In this document: one piece after another, positions 44,797 to 55,352 of the stretch
Numbering within the stretch: the first letter of the stretch is position 1
Layout: each line of letters opens with the position of its first letter
Assembly (NCBI GenBank): GCA_022560025.1
Contig: JAFISE010000034.1
Location: 124,001-188,000 of the forward strand
DNA length: 64,000 nt
Direction: 5' to 3'
From: Stagonosporopsis chrysanthemi
Lineage: Eukaryota; Ascomycota; Dothideomycetes; Pleosporales; Didymellaceae
The notes under the pieces: model-generated
Told to the model about the DNA's origin: nothing
Databases searched by the model: none
What the model saw: only the letters and a program-made list of their open reading frames with translations
Made by a program: the position numbers and the translations under genes

Positions 44797-45948
44797 ATGG
44801 CAAGCATTACCCCACCACTCGCCGCTACCACACTAACACAGTACAGAACTTCTACGGCGAAGACGATCCTATGGCTGCGTACCAGTCCCTGCGCCGTGGC
44901 GGCCCTCGGCGCTTCGATGAATACTTCCGCTGCTACCCTGTTGCCATGCTGCCTGGGCCGGACCGTGAGGATGCCAACCACGGCGGCAAAGTGTTCCTAC
45001 CACCCAGCGCTCTCGACAAGCTTACACGGCTCCACATCACATACCCTATGCTCTTCGAGCTGATAAACGGTGCACAAGACAGGAAGAAGACGCATGCTGG
45101 TGTGCTGGAGTTCATTGCGGAGGAGGGCAAGATCTACTTGCCGTACTGGGTACGTTGGCAAACAGCACTGCTCGACGGCGTACTGACAGACTCCACAGAT
45201 CATGCAGACCCTCTTGCTCGAACCTGGTGACCTCCTCCAGGTCAAATCGACTGATCTTCCTCTTGGGTCTTTTATCAAGCTGCAGCCCCAGGACTCGTCC
45301 TTCCTCGAGATCTCCGACCCCAAGGCAGTCCTCGAGAACGCCTTCCGAAACTTCGCTTGCCTCACCAAAGGCGACATCTTCACCTTCTCGTACAACGACA
45401 GCGTGTACAGCGTTGCCGTGCTGGAGGCAAAGCCGGAACATCCCAGCCAGGCAGTGTGCACCATCGAAACAGACTTGTCGGTCGATTTCGCACCACCCGT
45501 AGGGTACAAGGAGCCAGAGAGGGCTAGCGGGACCAGTACACCACGGAGCGTGATGGCAGGAAAGGGTGGAACACTCCACGCTCAGGGGACCATGGCCCAG
45601 GCGATTAACTACGCCGCGATCGCGCCCTCAGCAACGAGCGCAGCTGCTGGCGCGAAGGCTGTGTCTTCCAACTTCCTAACAGGCGGTCACAAGCTGTCGA
45701 AGAAGGGCAGTAAGGCGCCTACTCCACAAGCTTCCACGCCGATTGCTGGGCAGTCTACAAATCCACCCAAGACAGTACGACGCACAAACGGCCCTCAGCC
45801 GCTGAGGCTGCCACCGGGCAAGCTCTTTTTTGGCTATGAGATCAAGCCAGTCAAGAACAAGGAAGGCGCTGATGAAGGCGAGCAGAAGGAGTCAAAGCAC
45901 TTTGAGGGAGCTGGAAACACGCTGCGAAAGAAGAAGGGCGACAAATGA
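44797..45948 (+). CDS. UFD1: ubiquitin fusion degradation protein Ufd1
   Basis: Three exons: 44797-44799 (ATG only), 44847-45149 and 45199-45948, giving 351 residues. Intron 1 (44800-44846, 47 nt) would be a GC-AG intron: donor GCAAGC right after the ATG, branch CACTAAC, acceptor ACAG. It joins ATG to NFYGEDDPMAAYQ in phase. Without it the frame has no upstream ATG before an in-frame TGA, and translation would start at MAAYQSL (44871). The Ufd1 double-psi barrel domain covers about 15-200 (RRFDEYFRCYPVAMLPGPDR, GKVFLPPSALDKL, ITYPMLFEL, LPYWIMQTLLLEPGD). The C-terminal tail (SKHFEGAGNTLRKKK) fits Cdc48/Npl4 binding. The protein delivers ubiquitylated clients to Cdc48. Confidence 0.93.
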
Positions 45949-46232
45949 GCGGTCGACTGTATGGGCGGAAATCATCACGATGCATTGCGAGGCGCAGTTG
46001 GAGCCGACCGAAAGACGGCATATGGCGTTCTGGGATACCTTTGTAGTTTGCTTCCAATCACATATTAGATCTGCATGAGTCTTTTAAATCATGGATTTAC
46101 GGGCTGACGCACAGCAGACCGAATGTATGTAACAAACGGTAGGGAAAACTATGGACTCATGCTGTGCCGCCGATCAAACTGCTGGAACGCAGGACACTCA
46201 AAAGCATGTACCGCAGCGATTCCATTACCCCC

Positions 46233-46824
46233 TCAAATCTCCTCCACGGGCTCCTCCTTCACGAACCCCATCTCCTCGTCCTCCTCCGCCCCACTGTCTT
46301 TCCTCTCAACCTGCACACTCTCCTTCTTCTTCTTCTTTCTGGGCGCACGCGGCTTCTTCGATGGCGTCTCAGGCACGCCGTCCTCGCCCTCGCCCTCGCC
46401 CTCGCTCGCACCGCGCTTCAGCGTAGTCTTCGCCTTCGCCTTCTTGGCCGAGTGCCCGGCGCCGCCCTCAGGCAGAGCCCAGCCGCGCTCCTCGTACATG
46501 TTGCGCTGCCTCACGCGCAGGGCCGAGATGCGGTTGCGGATGCTGCCTACGGTGGCGCCTGGGAACGCGTCAATGATGTTTGGTAGTGGAGCGTGTGGGG
46601 AGTAAGGAGTGAGCGGGTTGGGAAAGAAAGGGACAGACCACCGAATGCGGAGGCGAGCTGGTCGTACTCGTCCGGCTTGACGTAGCGGCCTTGCGTGAGG
46701 AGGAGGAGTTTCGTGTCGTTTGCGCCCTCCCAGACGAATTTCTGCGCAGGTTGGAGTCAGTATGGCAGAGGTGGGGTGGGTGACATACGCCTGCTTCGCC
46801 GGTAGTGTCTTTCTTGGGAGACAT
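46233..46824 (-). CDS. small Myb/SANT-like protein with charged tail (paralogue B)
   Basis: Exons 46824-46789, 46741-46642 and 46558-46233 give 153 residues. Introns are 47 nt (branch CTGAC) and 83 nt (branch near the acceptor, TTGACG), with phases 0 and 1. MSPKK and a short linker lead to the module KFVWEGANDTKLLLLTQGRY, then DEYDQLASAFG, then SIRNRISALRVRQRNMYEER, then GWALP, aligned with paralogues A and C. The WTPEND of the others reads WEGAND here. It lacks the intron that creates the 33-nt exon in A and C. The tail has KKAKAK, KKPRAPRKKKKK and acidic blocks, ending VKEEPVEEI, a SUMO-type psi-K-x-E context. A nuclear role is inferred from composition only. Confidence 0.76.
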
Positions 46825-47227
46825 GGTAGGTGTTGGTTGTGTTGAAGAGGTTGAAGTGTTGGTGCAGCAGTGTGAGGATGCTAGACGGAGGAGTATCGAG
46901 GAAAGAGAGAGGAAGGAGTGTGTGAGCAACCGATCAAGCGGGCTCTCTGCTCTGGAACAGGGTGAGGAAAGTGGAGGGCAGTGAGGTGAGGGATCTTTTG
47001 CTCAGGAATTGCAGGCCGGCTCGCAGTGTGGGGCAGCGGTTCACCTTCACCTCGACTGCTCCTCACCATCACCATAGCTACAGCACCGATCCTGCAGACC
47101 CTGAGCATAATAAAGTCGGCTCCTCGCCACAGTCCCTACTTCTATCACACAACACTGCCACAGTTACCTTCATTAACAGACTCGAGCTCTCCGCTTATTA
47201 CATCCTTCCAACATCGTCACCACAACA
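46825..47227. promoter_or_regulatory. shared divergent promoter of paralogues B and C
   Basis: The two Myb/SANT-like genes start 403 nt apart in opposite directions. An A/T-rich ATAATAAAG string near 47107 could serve as a TATA-like element for paralogue C. The head-to-head arrangement suggests duplication in place and possible co-expression; neither is shown directly. Confidence 0.35.
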
Positions 47228-47863
47228 ATGCCTCCCAAGAAGAAAGACACGCCTGACGCCGACGCCGGCTCAGGCGAGGGTGTATGTTATACCCCATTCG
47301 GTACGCACGCTCTACTAACAGACACCAGACCTGGAAATGGACTCCAGAGAACGACCGCACTGTACGCAGCCCACTCTTCGTCTCCCACCAGCAGCTACTG
47401 ACCGTCTCCAGCTCTTCCTGCTCATCCTCGGCCGCGGCACTCTCGGCAAAGAAGACCACGAGAAGATTGCTGCCGCGCTGTCTCGTACGTGTCCACTCGC
47501 CGCCTCTCCTCTCCTCCCTCTCCCCTCCCTTCTCCCCACTCTAACTACTCGCCTCCCACCCACCACATCCAACCAACTGACTCTCCCACAGCCAACGTGA
47601 ACTGGAACGGCGTGCGCCAGCGCATCAGCAAGTTCCGCGGCGAGCAGAAGAAGAAGTTCGAGGAGCTGGGCTGGGATGCAGTCGCTGGTGGAGGTGACAC
47701 GCCCGCGAAGCCCAAGGCTCCTGCTACGCCCAGGAAGCGCAAGGGTGGTGCTGGTGATGACGGTGGGGAGGGGCAGGAGACGCCGAGTAAGGCGAAGAAA
47801 GGCAGGGTTGAGAAGGTGAAGAGTGAGGTGGGCGTCAAGGAGGAGGAAGTGGACAGTGTTTGA
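47228..47863 (+). CDS. small Myb/SANT-like protein with charged tail (paralogue C)
   Basis: Four exons: 47228-47281, 47329-47361 (33 nt), 47412-47484 and 47592-47863, giving 143 residues. Introns are 47 nt (branch CTAAC), 50 nt (CTGAC) and 107 nt (CTGAC), with phases 0, 0 and 1 as in paralogue A. The module reads TWKWTPENDRTLFLLILGRG, then KEDHEKIAAALS, then VNWNGVRQRISKFRGEQKKK, then FEELGW. Three predicted helices, with tryptophans at regular positions, resemble a Myb/SANT-type fold. The tail carries PRKRKGG, KAKKGRVEKVK and ends VKEEEVDSV. This copy has the clearest splice signals and best shows the ancestral gene structure. Confidence 0.8.
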
Positions 47864-48691
47864 GGGGTTGTGGAGTACTGGGATTGGGGCTGCGATTGAT
47901 GGGGAGGAAATGCTTGCAAGTTGCTCCAGCTTTGTGCTTGGGGCAGTGTGGGCTGGGTTCGGCGGCGGTATGCAGCTTGTGAGTGCCACAGGTCTCTTGT
48001 AGTTGATGAAGAGCGTATCTGCCTTTGTATGCTGATCATGTCGTGCCCGGCATACCTTCCAGCCAGTGTTTGTGACTGTTCCTCAGTGCCTGGTTCGCGA
48101 GATCTCATACGGGCAAAGCTGCTTTAGTCACTCGATAACTCGTGTCCAGGTCTACAAATTCTTTTTCAAAAGTCAGAAGCACAGAGGAACATTATCAAAC
48201 CCGGTTCCAGGTACCTCGCTTGCGGATATTGGGCCTAGCTTGCACGTCACAGCTTGAAATGCGGGGAAGCTCTCTCGGCAAGCGCACATCACGAGCAACA
48301 CATCACAAAATCACAAGTTTAACAGACGACTGTCGTGAAGCATTTTTTCATTCGATATCATGTCTCCACACGGAGATGTGTCAATCAAAGACCGTTTCCA
48401 GAAGTGCAGTGCAGGCAAAGCGCTGGTGAAGTACAGCCGGTGTTAGAGTGACCATCGTGTTCAAGTAAACACTCGTAGACCTCAATGGGTAATTGACCAG
48501 CATCCAGTGCCATCATCAGCCTAGCAGTCGCCGTCCGTGGAATAATTGAAGCTCGTGTCGCGTGCTTGCCATGACATGGAGTCGAGTAAACAGTGAGTTG
48601 AGCGGACGGAAGGTGGTGCGCAGATCGTGGCGTTCATTGATCGTTATCGTTCAGGACTGAGGTGGTTGCTGCTGAGATTGGGGCGAGACGT
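47864..48691. other. intergenic, no gene seen
   Basis: About 830 nt between the 3' ends of paralogue C and the eL41 gene. No open frame with motifs. Likely 3' UTRs plus spacer. Confidence 0.4.
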
Positions 48692-48821
48692 TTATTTGCT
48701 GCGGGCTGTTAACTTCATGAACAGCAATTGATGTGCGCGGTGCAACTTACGAACGAGCCCTCGTCTTTCTTCTCTTACGCTTGAGCCTCCTGACGCGCTT
48801 CTTCCTCCATTTCGCTCTCAT
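48692..48821 (-). CDS. RPL41: 60S ribosomal protein eL41 (25 residues)
   Basis: Exons 48821-48751 and 48698-48692 give 25 residues: MRAKWRKKRVRRLKRKRRK followed by TRARSK. The 52-nt intron (48699-48750) has donor GTAAGT, a GTTAAC branch and acceptor CCCGCAG, and leaves only C-AAA-TAA in the last exon. Without splicing the protein would end one residue early, at RARS. The sequence is the near-invariant eL41, a single arginine/lysine helix at the subunit interface of the ribosome. A 5' UTR intron is visible: donor GTAAGT at 48976, branch TGCTGAC and acceptor CCGCAG at 48834, 12 nt before the ATG, as is common in ribosomal protein genes. It is divergent from the FHA kinase gene. Confidence 0.92.
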
Positions 48822-48833
48822 CTTGTCGGCTGA

Positions 48834-48976
48834 CTGCGGTGATGTCAGCAACCGAAGCTCCAATTCACGTCATGCGGGGTTTGCGGCGGGAGCGGCGACT
48901 GTTTAACAAAGAACAACGCCGCAGGATGCTCAATTGAGCGGTGCGAATGCGCTGCTGGGCGCGGGTAACTACTTAC
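48834..48976 (-). other. probable 5' UTR intron of RPL41
   Basis: On the minus strand, GTAAGTAGTT at 48976 and TTGCTGACATCACCGCAG ending at 48834 form a complete donor, branch and acceptor set for a 143-nt leader intron ending 12 nt before the eL41 start codon. Ribosomal protein genes often carry such introns. Confidence 0.55.
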
Positions 48977-49169
48977 GTTGCTTTGAGATGAGTGTCGTGG
49001 GTGCAGAAGGAAAGTTACTGCGCTCGCAGCGGCTTTGGTTTGTGGTGCGGCGTGCCAAGAGCTAAGCGAGGAAGGCACGCTAGCTCCGGAGCGGAGCAGG
49101 AGCACGGTCACGCGTCGCGTCACTTTCCAGCATCACCGCGCGTACTCGACCGGGAGAGTGTTGTACGAT

Positions 49170-51574
49170 ATGGAGGACGAGCCAGTGGCGTACTTTGAGG
49201 TCCGGCTGGCGGGCTGCAATCCCTTCAGTTTGTCAAGTTCCGCACTTGGCTAGATCAGAGCTCACATCTGCAGCTACGCATGGTACTATCGAAGTATGCG
49301 GCAATGAACAGTTCAAGCTTGGAAGAGGCGTGACGTGGTGAGAGTGGTCGTGGCTCGTCTGGTGTTGTTGCTGAAGCTAACGCGGACATCAGCCGCTACA
49401 GCTGGCACAACGACTTCACCATTTCCAGAGAACATCTCCGTATCCATTGCATTCTCTACGAACAAGATCCCAACTCTGCCATCGCCCCGTTCGTCTATGC
49501 CACTGATCTCTCGGCTAACGGCACTTATCTGAAGAAGAGCAACACAGCATGCACCGGATCTCAAGGTCGAGGTATCTCAATGAGCAACAAGGGCGGCTTC
49601 CTCCTCGATCACGGCGACGAGCTGCACCTGTCAGAGACCGTCACTCTGCTCTATCAGTCCCGTGGTGCAGTCAAACAGACCGCCCTCACCGCAACGCAGG
49701 AGCGCGAGAAGGCCATCCTCTCCTCTCGATACCTCATCACTGGCCGCCTGCTCGGCGAAGGCGCTTACGGCAAGGTACTCATTGGGATCGACCAAACTAC
49801 ACAGCGCCAGTTGGCATGCAAGCTGGTGACCCTCGAGAGGCACTACGACCGGCGCGCCGATTTCCTTGGGCCTAACAACGATGGACCGTCGTCCTCCAGC
49901 CAAGCGATCAGACACATGCCCCCACGCGTCCAGAAATGTTTTCGTGAATTCGACATCCTCAAAGATGTCAGCCATCCCAATGTCGTCCAAGTACAGAAGA
50001 TGTTCTGGAGCCGCAGCACTATCTACATATTCCAGGAGCTTGTGACTGGCGGTGACCTCTTTTCGTACATTGAGAACAGGCAAGGCAAGATCTCAAGCAT
50101 CGAATCTGCAGTCATCATTCGACAAGTCTTGAAGGGTGTTGAGTATCTGCACGACCACGACATTGTGCACCGCGATCTCAAGCCCGACAACATCTTGATG
50201 ACCTCGCTCGACAACGGTGCGCGCGTTGTCATAACAGACTTTGGCCACGCACGGTTTCTGCCGAAAGCAAACATCCGGGCTGACCGTGCAAGCACCAAGC
50301 TGCAGCGCATGTTCAGTGTAGTGGGTACGGCGGAATATGCTGCGCCGGAGATTTACAGAGCGAACGAAGCCATCCCCGGCGCTTGGGGCTATTCTTTGGC
50401 TGTCGACATGTGGGCAATTGGGTCCGTTGCAGCAGCGATCCTTACGGGCCAGCTTTTGTTCACCTGTCGACGAGACGGCCCGTTCGAGGAAGACGCTCAA
50501 CGTGTTATCATCAATCTTGCCGCCGAATGCGATCTGAGCATCCTCGACGACGAATACCATCCTCTGTGGGGCGCAATCGCGTTTGCTCCGAAAGACTTCA
50601 TCAAGCGCCTCCTGGTTCTGGATGAGGAAGACCGCATGTCCGCGACTGAAGCTTTGAACCACGTTTGGTTCACGCACCCGATGATGGCGGCAGATTTCGA
50701 AGCCCAATACGAGCGATCTGTCAAGAACTGGCGTCCTCGCCAGAAGGATGAGCAGCTCATCGAACAGATCAAGCAACCTGCTATGACTCCACCACCAGAA
50801 GGCGGGTCATTTGGTGATACACAGTCTCACTTCTTTCCTCCCATGGACCTACCAGCTCGAGCTGCACCGACGAATGTGAGCCAGCACACAAGCGATTCAG
50901 CTGTCGATCAGTTCGCCAGCCAGCCCGACCCCGCCTTCCAAAACGACAATAATGAAGTACATCAGTTCGATCACGCTGCCGAATTCACCCATTTCGACGT
51001 GACTTACGGGGCAGGCTCCAATTTATACTCTAACAGCCGACAGAAAAGCGTTCAGGGTGTCACCGAAGACCGCGCATCTCCTCAGATGCACAGAACTGCG
51101 ACCGGTCAGCTCCACCGTGTAAGTACAACGACACGCGGTAAGTACTTCCGAAGGGAGATTGTGGATCTGGACGACCTCAACGCTTCAGTTGATGACTCTC
51201 GCGAGAGCGTGGAGTTCGACGAGTCAAGGGCTGAGCTTTCTGCTCATGAGGTCTCCCACCAAGAGGAGACAGTTCAGGTGCGCACAACGCCTTGCGACGA
51301 TGGTGGACCGACCGATGGCGTGGAGCTATGGTGGCACCATCGTTATCCACAAACGCAATACCACTATGACACACAGGCCGAGCCGATGACGCAGGACGAA
51401 GACGATGTTCTGGTGCAGGAGACACCTCCAGAGGTTTTGTCGAAGTATAGGCCTCTGCACAGTTTCAGAATGGGTAACAATTCCGAGCACCACAGCAAAC
51501 ACTACCGTGTCCACGAGGCGTCCCTGGCTTACAAGGCCGCCAAGCCAAAGAAGGTCTATGGCCGACAACATTGA
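49170..51574 (+). CDS. FHA-domain CAMK-type protein kinase (Cds1/Rad53/Dun1-like)
   Basis: Exons 49170-49227, 49274-49337 and 49393-51574 give 767 residues. Introns are 46 nt (donor GTTTGT) and 55 nt (donor GTGAGA, branch GCTAAC). Only splicing restores the N-terminal FHA domain (~20-145): FKLGRGVTCRYSWHNDFTIS, REHLRIHC, DLSANGTYLKK. The kinase domain (~190-480) has the P-loop GEGAYGKV, the ATP-binding Lys in LACKLV, HRDLKPDN, DFGHAR and GTAEYAAPE; all catalytic residues are present. A long disordered C-terminus contains several S/T-Q sites. A single N-terminal FHA plus CAMK kinase is the layout of Cds1, Dun1 and Mek1, nuclear DNA-damage or meiotic checkpoint kinases. Which of these it is cannot be decided from the sequence alone. 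Confidence 0.88.
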
Positions 51575-51663
51575 CCTACTGAATTTATCTCCCACTAATC
51601 TATGACGACAACTTCGCAGGGCCATGTTTATTGTCATGTGTCATTCGACCTCAGTCTACAATA

Positions 51664-52383
51664 CTATGAATGAAGAAGGTTTTCGTCCCCATTGCGCTGC
51701 TCACTGTGACGAGGCACGTGGCGTATCATTAGAGGCTGCTTGTGTACAGGTCCACCATACGAGCTGAAGTCAATATCCATCACCTCGACATCCTCGAAAC
51801 CATGCTTCTTGTAAAAAGGATGTCCTTTCGTGCTGGACTCCAGATAGATCGGCAGACCCAGCTCATCCGCTTTATGCTTCCCCCACTTCATCAGCGCACT
51901 TCCGGCACCGCGTCCTTGATATTCAGGGGCTGTGTGTAGCATGTGAAGGTCTACGACAGTCAGCAAACACGGAAGTGAGTACTCTAAAGTTCACAGCATA
52001 CACATATGCGGCCGAGTACCCATGATCTCCTTTTTCTTCTCCATCATCCCGCCAAAGAACACCTTGCACGCCTCTGGATTCGTGCCAGGACCAAACTCCA
52101 GCTTCCTGATCGGGATCTGGGTTTCCTCTGGGGTCTTGTAAATGTGCCACTTCACGAAAGCAACTGTGTCCCCGGATGCCATGTCGATGGCTTGGATGTA
52201 GATGGCCGTGGGATCATCCTTACGCATCTGGATCAGCTGCTCGACGCGCTTTCGCCGCACATATGGAGGAAAGGGACCACAGAAGAGGATGGGATTGAGG
52301 TCGTTGTCAGCGTAGGCGGCGCCTTCGATGATGCATGCTCGGCGGAGCTCAGCATCATGTATGTGGCGGACGATGATTGACAT
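51664..52383 (-). CDS. GNAT-family N-acetyltransferase
   Basis: Exons 52383-52002 and 51950-51664 give 222 residues. The 51-nt intron has donor GTATGC, branch TGCTGAC and acceptor GTAG. The acetyl-CoA binding core is YLHMLHTAPEYQGRGAGSAL, with the Q/R-x-x-G-x-G/A signature, followed by LGLPIYLESSTKGHPFYKKH and GFEDVEVMDID. The N-terminal half (IRHIHDAELRRACIIEGAAY, ILFCGPFPP) is typical of fungal GNAT proteins related to puromycin N-acetyltransferase-like enzymes. The substrate is unknown: a small amine, toxin or protein N-terminus are all possible. The gene converges on the FHA kinase, with an 89-nt gap. Confidence 0.87.
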
Positions 52384-52658
52384 GTTGGACCTGGGATTGA
52401 CTGCGAAAGAGTCGCGGACTGTCTTGAGTAAGATGTAAATAGATGCCTAATGGCTGCATGACTAAGCGAGCTAGCTGTGTCGGCGACATCGCCCTTCCGC
52501 CCTTCTCACGACGTCCCTCATCCGTCCATCTATTAAACGCCATTGACCATCTCCGAATCGCCATTCTGAAAATAAGAGGGAGGTCGCGTGTGCTTCTCAG
52601 AGTGCAATCCCGCAACTACACGGCTTCCTGCTCGATGTTGGCCCTGTAGGTACGGCCT

Positions 52659-53016
52659 TCAGTCCTCCCTCGAGCTTATCGACGACTTCCTCGACTGGTC
52701 GTCTTCCGCAAGTACCTGTTGATGTGAGTGCTCGCGTTCCATAAGTTTGACGCATCATACCTGTCTCGCGCGCGCTACAATCCCCTCGGCGGCGAGAATC
52801 GCGTAGGTCTTCCCGTGAGGCAGAGTCTGGTATGCCATATCCTGGTCAGCCCAGCTGCGTCTCCTTCTTTGCCGTCGAGTCTGTGAGACGTTGAGGTGCT
52901 GTGGGCGGTCAGCAGTCCGTCTTCGAGCATCTGGCGGGGAGCGCTACCTGCTTGCACTCATCCATTGCGCTAAACCTCCTCGCCAGCGATGTGCTCGGAT
53001 CGGCTACAGTCGCCAT
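52659..53016 (-). CDS. small three-exon gene, unknown basic protein
   Basis: Exons 53016-52948, 52898-52761 and 52715-52659 give 87 residues. Introns are 49 nt (donor GTAGCG, branch CTGCTGAC, acceptor CACAG) and 45 nt (donor GTATGA, acceptor ACAG); all junctions are phase 0 and the frame closes at TGA. The reading MATVADPSTSLARRFSAMDE then CKQHLNVSQTRRQRRRRS then DQDMAYQTLPHGKTYAILAA then EGIVARARQ has a helical, protein-like look and a basic patch. No exon is long enough to stand out as an open frame. I do not recognise the family. Concordance of two introns and three phases makes chance less likely. Confidence 0.5.
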
Positions 53017-54440
53017 GTTGTAAGTCGATCTTCTTAAGTGGGATATATGTGTCAAGACCGAAGGTCAGGGGTATGAAGTAGTAGAAAAGAGAGTAGGGTG
53101 AAGAGTCCAGCAGTGGATCCTTGTGCGCTCCGCCTTGTTCTGTGATACGCGCAATTCTACATCCAAAACAGCAGCTCAGGGTTTGTGAGCACCGAATTGT
53201 GAACGCGACGGTAAGGTATGAGATTTTTGGGATACGCAGATTGGTCTCCATATGATCCCTGCGCCGATCCCGCAGGTTCCGAGAATACTCCTTTTTCTAC
53301 ATCCATTCTACAAGTCATTGTCATCACGTGTGTAGAGCCTGCGTACTTGGGCACAATCGTTGCAAGACCGTCGTGGATGTATAGTGCTCTTCATGAAACG
53401 AGGCCTCACATTGGAGAGCGAAATTTGCAGAGACGTCTGCACTCCCACCACATTCGCGAGTTGCAGTCGAGTCATCAAGCTTAGGTCCTGAGGCACATCT
53501 TGTTGGTCTTGATTCACTTGATAGAAAGACACGTGGATTATGGAGCTTGTTGGTTCCAGAGGATCAGTGAGTACCCGGACCGTACAGCATGCGGTGTTAC
53601 ACCATCTATCTGTCAAGCCTTGTCCAGGAATCACGTTGGCGAACGACTCAGGATGCATTCAGCCGCGTTTCCATGGCGGAGACGAGCGACGTTGCTGACC
53701 ATGCTGAAATACCTCCCTGTGTTGTCCAGACCACTCAGCGCCACGCTGAAATACACCATGCTCGCCAGTGAGTATTGACTTGCTTCCTTAGATACCACAG
53801 GCGTCCTTGAGAGAATGGCTTGCTTCTATGTTTGGCGCCGCAGTCTTTTGATCATAGCACGCGATCTCTAACGAACTTTTGTGTGTGCTGTAATGGCAAA
53901 CAAAGCCACTATAAAGAGCAGGCCGCTGCGGGCTCATCTAGTCAGGGCAAGGGACTTTCATCACTGGTTTACACACACGTTCAGCACCTTATAACCGCAC
54001 CGCTCCGGCAAGGCGCCCGCACCATGGTCCGCATCTGGGAAAGTCGTGGACCAAGTGCTGGAGCAATTCGCGAAGACTATGATATCAGAGAGCAGGGCGT
54101 TGACGGCGGCTGACGGCGACATGGTGAGTGCAGACGCGCCATTGAAGAAGAACCACATGACAGATGAGCACATCTGTTAGATCTTTGAAGTTCTCAAGAG
54201 TCTATTCGGACGACGTTGTTGACCAATCTGACTTCCCGAACACCTCCACATTGCTGTCGCATCCAGGCTCAGTGGGATCATAGCCACACGTCCAGTGTTG
54301 AACTCCAAGCCTGCCTGTATGGCCTGGCAACAACAAGCTCAAGGACTGTCGCCCGCAATCAAGCAACGCCCCGGCTTCTATATATATCCGCCGCTACAAT
54401 CAACGCACTCAATCTGACCAGCACCTCAACCACCGCCTCG
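53017..54440. other. gene-poor stretch at the start of the accessory block
   Basis: About 1.4 kb without a supported gene. A TATAAAG at 53910-53916 precedes a plus-strand stretch (about 54000-54180) that reads KVVDQVLEQFAKTMISES and onward to a TAG, but has no ATG. It could be an exon whose neighbours are lost. Otherwise only short open frames. Confidence 0.35.
54379..54387 (+). promoter_or_regulatory. TATA-like run upstream of the repeat copy
   Basis: A TATATATAT string about 60 nt upstream of the duplicated stretch, on the strand in which the copy reads. Possibly a remnant promoter of the duplicated gene. Based on motif only. Confidence 0.25.
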
Positions 54441-54556
54441 TCTACGCGGGCATCGACCAATCCTCACAACATCAGTTGGACCAAACAGCTCTCTACCACC
54501 TATACCCGGAGACACCAGAAAACTTGCACGTCCAGAGTGTGCCAATGTACCGTCCT
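54441..54556 (+). repeat. 116-nt diverged copy of the zinc-knuckle gene 5' region
   Basis: This stretch matches the minus strand of 60085-60200 with high similarity over about 116 nt. In the shared reading it encodes YAGIDQSSQHQLDQTALYHL, then YPETPENLHVQSVPMYRP. The other copy reads YAGTDQSTQHQLDQTALQHL, then YPETPENLHAQTVPMYHP. Similarity stops after the Pro codon. A TATATATA run at 54379-54387 lies just upstream. It is probably a truncated copy of the gene at 59-60 kb. Confidence 0.75.
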
Positions 54557-55005
54557 GGGTGTTTTTTGCCGATGCGTCGGGTGAACAGATCTCCGGCGGC
54601 GTTGGTTTGCCACCACATGTTGTTGAAGGAGGCAGCCGCTTGGCCAATGACCTTTGGGTTCTTCCGACGCCTGGTCTTCGTGATGTTGAGGTATTTTCTG
54701 TACCCCTTTGGTTGATAACCAGAGTTTTCGAGCAGCTCAGACGTAGCGTCCACATTCCGTCGCAGGTCGAGGTCGTTGCCGCTGGCGAGACGGCCGTCAT
54801 CGTTCTTGGAATCCTCAAGCCTGCGTAGCGGGCTTCCTGGAAGAGTGACTCCGGAATGAGATAGCCGACGTCTACAGAGCATTGAGCGCATGGTATGGAC
54901 ACAGTTTGGCGTGCGGTAGTCGGGTGCGTCCTGCCATACAGGCCAAGGTGAGGTCCACGCTGTTCGTGCATCTGGCATGCACGTATCAGTGGGAGCCTGC
55001 TTCAT
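54493..55005 (-). pseudogene. open frame antisense to the repeat copy, doubtful
   Basis: 170 codons from ATG 55005 to a TAG at 54493. The central part (SKNDDGRLASGNDLDLRRNV, YRKYLNITKTRRRKNPKVIG) has a protein-like charge pattern, but the end runs antisense through the duplicated 116-nt segment, which argues against a functional gene. No motif or splice structure supports it. Confidence 0.2.
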
Positions 55006-55352
55006 CGCATTGAAGCGACTTCACAATCAACAACGTTCCAGCTTCGCAGTATGTGGAAGGCTCGCAGCCTCCTGTTACTGCGGTCTTGGCTTCCCTTAAG
55101 CCCAAGGTAATGAACTCTAGATAATCTGGTGGATATTTGGTATTGCAGCAAGAGCTATATTCCCCAGTATCTGCCTGTCAGACATGCACAAGAAGTGCAC
55201 GTATGGGCCCGCGCAACGCGATTTCCCATTTATGCTGGGTAGGCTATGTGTGCTCTGTTAGCGCAGATTGTCTCGATGGGGGAGCGCTCCTTCCTCCTGA
55301 TTTCCCTCACCTTCAACCCTCACCTTCGACGTTGTGGTCACACGTCAACACC

